This document shows, piece by piece, positions 59,671 to 64,000 of a stretch of DNA of 64,000 nucleotides. The DNA lies in NCBI GenBank assembly GCA_009377495.1, contig WHTZ01000001.1, positions 240,625 to 304,624 of the forward strand, written 5' to 3'. The DNA is from Luteitalea sp. (lineage in GTDB: Bacteria; Acidobacteriota; Vicinamibacteria; Vicinamibacterales; Vicinamibacteraceae). The translations under genes and the position numbers were made by a program. Every line of letters starts with the position of its first letter. The stretch's first letter is position 1. The notes under the pieces are model-generated. The model was given only the letters and a program-made list of their open reading frames with translations, was not told the DNA's origin and ran no database searches.

Positions 59671-61470
59671 ATGCGACGGCTGCTTCAGGCGCTGCGAGGC
59701 TTGGTGCTCGCAGTGGGCGCGGCGCTCGCGGTCGTGATTCTCACGCTGCCCCCGAATCCGCGCGACCTGAGCCTGCTCGACACGCCGACCCGCCCAGGTT
59801 CACAACGGCGAGCGTCCAACGGTGAGCCCGGCGCGTCAGTGGAGCCGTTCCCCGTCACGGTCGCCGGTGCCTATCATATCCACACGACACGCTCGGATGG
59901 CAGCGGCTCGGTAGACGAGGTAGCGGCCGCTGCTGCGCGCGCGGATCTGCAGTTCGTCGTGCTCACGGACCACGGTGATGCGACACGCCCGCCGGATCCG
60001 CCCAGGTACCGCAACGGCGTGCTGGTGGTTGACGGCGTGGAGATCAGCACGGACCAGGGGCATTACGTCGTACTCGACCTCCCTCTATCACCATACCGGC
60101 TCGCCGGCGAAGCCCGCGATGTCGCCGAGGATGTTCGCCGGCTCGGTGGATTCGGCGTGGCCGCACATCCGGACTCCCCCAAAGCGGAGCTCGCCTGGAC
60201 CGATTGGCGTGTGCCGATCGATGGTCTCGAATGGCTGAACGCCGACAGCGAGTGGCGCGATGAGTCCTGGCCCTCAATCGCGCGGCTGTTCCTTCGCTAC
60301 CCGTATCGTCCGGCAGCGACGCTCATGACGATGCTGGCGTACCCGGAGCGTCTCATGGCGCGCTGGGACGCCTTGGCCAGGACGCATCGCGTCGTGACGC
60401 TCGCCGCCGCTGATGCGCACGCACGTCTCGCGGATCGGGTGGAAGTGAGCCGTTTTTCCCTGCCCGTCACGCTGCGCGTGCCGTCGTACGAAAGCTCGTT
60501 TCGCCTGTTCGCCGTGCACGTGCAACTCGATCGACCGTTCACCGGTTCAGGACAGAATGACGGTCGACTGTTGCTGGACGCGTTGCGTCAGGGACACATG
60601 TTCTCGGCGATCACGACGCTCGTCACGCCCGCGCGTTTCGATCTGAGAGCGTCGCGAGGAGATAACAGCGCACGTATGGGCGACGAGATTCCGGCAGGCG
60701 CGCCGCTCGAGATCAAGGCCCGCGTGATGGGACCGGACGGAACGCGGCTCAGGCTGTTCGAGAACGGACGCCTCGTGTCGGACGAGGCTGCGCCGGAGCT
60801 CACGTACCGCGCGCCGGGCCACGCGGCGGTCTTCCGTGCGGAGGTCTGGGTGCCGCGCCGGCGCTTCGAGCCCAGCGTACCCTGGCTCGTGAGCAACCCG
60901 ATCTTCGTCCGGGCAGCGCAGCGGTCGCCCCGATCGGCGGCCGGGCCGGAGGCGCCAGCGGGCGGAACGTCAGGCGACCCGGCAGCCACCACAACCGACC
61001 GGGCGCCGGTCCTGCTCGGCCGACCGAGCGTCAGGTGGCACGTCGAGCACGACGACGAATCCACGGCGCGCGTGGCGCGCCGCTCGGTGGGCGAGGTTCT
61101 CGTCTTCGACTACGTGCTCCGATCAGGCGGGCGTGTGAGTCAATACGCGGCGGCCGCCACCAACGCGCTGGAGGCGATCGATCGGTGGCGCGTCGTTCGC
61201 TTCACGGCGCATGCGACCGGACCGATGCGCTTGTCCGTGCAGGTTCGACAACGGACGACGGCCGGAAGGCACCGTTGGGCACGCTCCGTGTACCTCGACA
61301 GGACGCCGCGAGAGGTCACCGTGCCGCTGGAGGATTTCCGACCGGTCGCGGATGCCCCGCCTCGTATTCCCGTAGCCGGGCTCCGCACCCTGCTCTTGGT
61401 GATCGATACCGTCAACACACCCCCCGGAGCGCGCGGCACGGTGTGGCTCGACAACGTGCGGGTAGAATGA
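59671..61470 (+). CDS. membrane-anchored PHP-domain metal-dependent phosphoesterase-like protein
   Basis: A 599-residue protein. An N-terminal hydrophobic segment (ALRGLVLAVGAALAVVILTL) exports or anchors it. Residues about 65-290 form a PHP domain: AYHIHTTRSDGSGSVDEV (HxH motif), VVLTDHGDATR (DH), VDGVEISTDQGHYVV, FGVAAHPDS and AAADAHAR provide the metal ligands. The remaining 300 residues are beta-rich and end like a jelly-roll (PRIPVAGLRTLLLVIDTVNT, GTVWLDNVRVE), resembling a carbohydrate-binding module. Substrate unknown; PHP enzymes hydrolyse phosphoesters, and exported ones may act on nucleotides or teichoic-type polymers. queD follows 7 bases after the stop. Confidence 0.85.
   Translation: MRRLLQALRGLVLAVGAALAVVILTLPPNPRDLSLLDTPTRPGSQRRASNGEPGASVEPFPVTVAGAYHIHTTRSDGSGSVDEVAAAAARADLQFVVLTDHGDATRPPDPPRYRNGVLVVDGVEISTDQGHYVVLDLPLSPYRLAGEARDVAEDVRRLGGFGVAAHPDSPKAELAWTDWRVPIDGLEWLNADSEWRDESWPSIARLFLRYPYRPAATLMTMLAYPERLMARWDALARTHRVVTLAAADAHARLADRVEVSRFSLPVTLRVPSYESSFRLFAVHVQLDRPFTGSGQNDGRLLLDALRQGHMFSAITTLVTPARFDLRASRGDNSARMGDEIPAGAPLEIKARVMGPDGTRLRLFENGRLVSDEAAPELTYRAPGHAAVFRAEVWVPRRRFEPSVPWLVSNPIFVRAAQRSPRSAAGPEAPAGGTSGDPAATTTDRAPVLLGRPSVRWHVEHDDESTARVARRSVGEVLVFDYVLRSGGRVSQYAAAATNALEAIDRWRVVRFTAHATGPMRLSVQVRQRTTAGRHRWARSVYLDRTPREVTVPLEDFRPVADAPPRIPVAGLRTLLLVIDTVNTPPGARGTVWLDNVRVE
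61463..61468 (+). promoter_or_regulatory. candidate -10 box TAGAAT for queD
   Basis: TAGAAT overlaps the PHP stop codon and ends 9 bases before the queD ATG, allowing separate leaderless transcription of queD-trm112. Confidence 0.35.
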
Positions 61471-61477
61471 TCTAGAG

Positions 61478-61915
61478 ATGGAGAAGATCATTGTCCACGC
61501 GACGTTTCATACGGGTCACCGCCAGATCGGCTACCCTGGCAAGTGCAAATTCGTGCACGGTCACACGTGGCACGGAACGGTTACCGTCACGGCGGAGGCG
61601 TTCCCGCGCGACGAGCTCGATATGTCGCTCGACTTCGGCGACATCAAGGGCATCATGCGCTTCCTCGATCACAAGATGCTCGCGACACCGCAAGACCGGG
61701 CGTTCCTGGATCAGGCCCAGTTCGAACCAGAAGGTGTGGTCGTGCTACCCGGCAAAGGGCCGAGCGTCGAGAACGTGGCCCACTACGTTTTCGACCATGT
61801 CGTCGAGCTGATTCAGCGCAAGTATCCGGGACGACACATCGACTATACGGTCGACGTGGCCATTCAGGAAACGGAAAACAACATCTTCGTCGTGCAGAAG
61901 ACGGTCACGGTGTAG
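61478..61915 (+). CDS. queD: 6-pyruvoyl-tetrahydropterin synthase / QueD-like protein
   Basis: A 145-residue enzyme of the tunnel-fold family that makes 6-carboxytetrahydropterin on the way to queuosine, or a related pterin. Zinc ligands are His14 (FHTGHRQ), His27 and His29 (VHGHTWHG); the catalytic Cys23 precedes them (GKCKF). MSLDFGDIKGIMRFLDHKML and PSVENVAHYVFDHV are typical; Glu in QETENN closes the pterin pocket. The first motif FHTGHR differs from the usual FxAAH. No other que genes are nearby. The gene follows the PHP gene closely and is followed by the Trm112-like gene 14 bases on. Confidence 0.9.
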   Translation: MEKIIVHATFHTGHRQIGYPGKCKFVHGHTWHGTVTVTAEAFPRDELDMSLDFGDIKGIMRFLDHKMLATPQDRAFLDQAQFEPEGVVVLPGKGPSVENVAHYVFDHVVELIQRKYPGRHIDYTVDVAIQETENNIFVVQKTVTV

Positions 61916-61929
61916 AGAAGGGACACGCC

Positions 61930-62184
61930 ATGATTGATGACGAGCTGCTCAAGATTCTCGTGTGTCCGGAAGACAAGACACCGGTGCGGCCGGCGACCGC
62001 AGATGAAATCGGCGCCCTCAATCGGCGCATCGAAGCAGGTGGGTTGAAGAACCGGGGTGGTCAGGCTGTGACCGAAGCGCTGACCGAGGGGCTCGTTCGC
62101 GAGGATGGTCGCTACCTCTACCCCATCCGCGACGATATTCCCGTGATGCTCATCGACGAGGCGATTCCGACCAAAGTCGATTGA
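61930..62184 (+). CDS. Trm112-like (UPF0434/YcaR-type) small protein
   Basis: An 84-residue protein with GAAGGG 8 bases before the ATG. LLKILVCPEDKTPV and RYLYPIRDDIPVMLIDEA are the family signature. Only one of the usual zinc cysteines (Cys12) is present, and a longer helical insert (about residues 28-55) separates the two halves, as in the acidobacterial branch. Trm112 relatives stabilise methyltransferases; bacterial ones bind several partners. Follows queD in an apparent operon. Its last 35 bases overlap the end of the convergent symporter gene at 62150. Confidence 0.88.
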   Translation: MIDDELLKILVCPEDKTPVRPATADEIGALNRRIEAGGLKNRGGQAVTEALTEGLVREDGRYLYPIRDDIPVMLIDEAIPTKVD

Positions 62185-63979
62185 CGATGTACAGGAGCAC
62201 CGAGGCGCTCATGAGGAACACGAGTCCCAGCAGCATCGTGTATCCGGTTCGACCGTAGAGGAAGTTGCCAATGGTAAAAAGCGCCGACCAGGTCATCGTG
62301 CAGCCGGCGACCCAGCCGATGAGCGACAGCGGCAGGTGATCAGCAGACCGCGAGGCCTCTGCTCGCGAAATGCCAGCAGCCAAACGAATGGGCTCCCAGC
62401 CGGGTCCCACCGGGCGTACGCGTCGGTAGAACTCGACGAGCGTTCGACGGTCAGTCTGTGGTCCGAGATAGGCGGTCAGCACCCAGCACGCGGTCGTCAC
62501 GGCAATGGTGATGACCAGGTTGATGTCCTTCAAACCAATGAAGGAGGACGCCTGCAACCATGCTTGACGCTCGAGCACGATCAGCAGCACGGAGACGACG
62601 AACGAGCTCAGCATGGCGGCGACCTCACACCACGCCGTCACCCGCCACCAGAACCAACGCGCGAGATACAGGAGCCCGGTCCCGGCGCCGACTTGCAGGA
62701 TGATGTCGAATGCGTCCTTGGCCGTGTCGAGGACGAACGTGAGGGCCGCGGCGCACACGAACAACAGCACCGTCGTGAGGCGGCCCACGAAGACGTAGTG
62801 CTTCTCGTGCGCGTCCTTCCGAATGAAGCGACGGTAGAAGTCGTGCACGAGGTACGACGCACCCCAGTTGAGATGGGTGAGGATCGTCGACGAGTTGGCG
62901 GCGACGAGCCCTCCCACCATCAATCCCACGAAGCCCACCGGCAGGAACTTCAGCATCGCGGGGTACGCGATGTCGTGACCGAGCAGCCTCGGATCGAGGT
63001 GCGGAAAGGCACGCTGGATGTCGGCGAGCTCCGGGTACACCACGATCGAGCACAGCGCCGTGATGATCCATGGCCACGGCCGGAGCACGTAGTGCGCGAG
63101 GTTGAAGAACAACACGGCGCCCAGCGAGTCTTTCTCGGACTTCGAAGCCAGCATGCGTTGTGCGATGTAGCTCCCACCACCCGGCTCCGCCCCCGGGTAC
63201 CACACGGCCCACCACTGCACGGCAATCGGCATGATGAAGACCGCGAGCGCGATGTCCCACGTGTTGGTGAAGTCGGGCAGCATGTCGAGATAGCGAATGC
63301 CACCGGGCCCCTCGGTCGCAGAGAGCTTCGTCACCAGGCCGTCGAGACCACCTACTTGCGGAAGGCTGAGCGCGAAGTAGGCTGCCGCAATCACGGCGGT
63401 CATCATGATGACGAACTGAATCATGTCGATGACGAGCACACCCCACAAGCCGGCGTGGGCCGCAAACACGACATTCAGGAGCCCGACGAACAGCAGCGTC
63501 TGCCACGGCGCCAGGCCGAAGAGCACGCTGGCGATCTTGCAGGCCGCCAGGTTGACCGTCGCCATGATCAAGCAATTGAACAGCAAGCCGAGGTACACGG
63601 CCCGAAACCCACGGACGGCGCTGGCGGCCGTCCCCGAATAGCGGAGCTCGTAGAACTCCAGATCGGTCATCACGCCCGATCGGCGCCAGAGTCGCGCGTA
63701 GAAGAACACCGTGGCGATGCCGGTGAGCGTGAACGCCCACCATTGCCAGTTGCCGGCGACACCCTGACGCCGTACGATGTCCGTCACCAGATTCGGTGTG
63801 TCGCTGCTGAACGTCGTGGCCACCATCGAAAGACCAGCGAGCCACCAGGGCACGGCGCGGCCCGAGACGAAGTACTCGGACGTGCTCCGGCCCGAGCGTC
63901 GGCCCAAGAAGAGGGCGGGCACGAAGCACATCGCCACCAATCCAATCGCGATCATCCAGTCAACGGGCTGCAGTTGCAT
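62150..63979 (-). CDS. sodium:solute symporter, long SSS-type
   Basis: A 609-residue membrane protein with about 14 hydrophobic helices, of the SSS family (long, glucose/myo-inositol or uncharacterised branch). STSEYFVSGRAVPWWLAGLS is the N-terminal motif, with TTFSSDTPNLVTDIVRRQGV, and VGGLVAANSSTILTHLNWGA is the sodium-site helix. It contains conserved Trp-rich stretches (VQWWAVWYPGAEPGGGSYIA). The longer C-terminus with additional helices (WVAGCTMTWSALFTIGNFLY) is typical of a group common in Acidobacteriota and Planctomycetota. Upstream ends at 63979, just inside the window, so its promoter is mostly outside. Overlaps the Trm112-like gene tail to tail. Confidence 0.9.
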   Translation of the reverse strand: MQLQPVDWMIAIGLVAMCFVPALFLGRRSGRSTSEYFVSGRAVPWWLAGLSMVATTFSSDTPNLVTDIVRRQGVAGNWQWWAFTLTGIATVFFYARLWRRSGVMTDLEFYELRYSGTAASAVRGFRAVYLGLLFNCLIMATVNLAACKIASVLFGLAPWQTLLFVGLLNVVFAAHAGLWGVLVIDMIQFVIMMTAVIAAAYFALSLPQVGGLDGLVTKLSATEGPGGIRYLDMLPDFTNTWDIALAVFIMPIAVQWWAVWYPGAEPGGGSYIAQRMLASKSEKDSLGAVLFFNLAHYVLRPWPWIITALCSIVVYPELADIQRAFPHLDPRLLGHDIAYPAMLKFLPVGFVGLMVGGLVAANSSTILTHLNWGASYLVHDFYRRFIRKDAHEKHYVFVGRLTTVLLFVCAAALTFVLDTAKDAFDIILQVGAGTGLLYLARWFWWRVTAWCEVAAMLSSFVVSVLLIVLERQAWLQASSFIGLKDINLVITIAVTTACWVLTAYLGPQTDRRTLVEFYRRVRPVGPGWEPIRLAAGISRAEASRSADHLPLSLIGWVAGCTMTWSALFTIGNFLYGRTGYTMLLGLVFLMSASVLLYIVNRLWSESPRR

Positions 63980-64000
63980 CGAGCACTCCAGGGCGCGGCG

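Overview
The window reads as a chromosomal segment of a GC-rich Gram-negative bacterium, most likely Acidobacteriota and probably close to Vicinamibacteria. This is inferred from gene content: an Oar-type TonB-dependent receptor with a carboxypeptidase-regulatory-like N-terminal domain, a remnant of the 'acidobacterial duplicated orphan permease' (ADOP) family, secreted VCBS and sialidase-like proteins, and many short interspersed repeats. An outer membrane is shown by the BamA/TamA and TamB-like genes, the TonB receptor and three periplasmic adaptors. I see no rRNA, tRNA, CRISPR array, phage or intact insertion sequence.

Layout. 0-6.4 kb: secreted, probably carbohydrate-related proteins on the minus strand (two unknown proteins, a VCBS protein, a 60-residue sulfatase stub), facing an AraC-like regulator translationally coupled to a zinc alcohol dehydrogenase. 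6.5-11 kb: a broken ADOP permease, a sulfite-oxidase-like molybdoenzyme and a TPR lipoprotein. 11-17.8 kb: the large TonB receptor, then cls, a YgjP-like protease and a coiled-coil protein. 17.8-24.9 kb: dicarboxylate symporter, M48 protease, PEGA protein, CDF transporter, unknown protein, RRM protein, ispG and a small membrane protein. 25-28.7 kb: two tandem secreted paralogues with an FnIII-like domain and four repeat units. 29-36.4 kb: DUF3810-like protein, NDH-2, molybdopterin oxidoreductase, a GH13_18 phosphorylase and a frameshifted tag glycosylase.

36.5-41.7 kb is a tightly overlapping operon of three HlyD/MacA-type adaptors and one MacB/FtsX permease without an ATPase, preceded by an ECF-sigma-like promoter. 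41.9-48.5 kb encodes a TamB-like protein and a BamA/TamA-like protein. 48.9-51.4 kb: KGG stress protein, yggX, msrB and an epimerase (iron and oxidative stress flavour). 51.5-57.4 kb: pgi, gnd, zwf and a sodium:solute symporter on one strand, covering glucose-6-phosphate isomerisation and the oxidative pentose phosphate branch. 57.4-64 kb: stand-alone LigD phosphoesterase, sialidase-like protein, PHP protein, queD, a Trm112-like protein and a second sodium:solute symporter.

The most distinctive feature is the density of small repeat elements at gene borders: period-7 arrays (AGGNNCN type), period-8 arrays (CACCNNNT type), a 166-bp palindrome, GGTAGGG...CCCTACC elements, GGGGACnGCCCTCG hairpins and GGCCTGAAGGCC elements. 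Two of them lie inside reading frames without breaking them. Several genes have TAGAAT/TACAAT boxes 6-12 bp before the start codon, suggesting leaderless transcripts. Four single-base shifts in short G or C runs (two in the ADOP remnant, one in tag, one in the second adaptor) may be real or sequencing errors.
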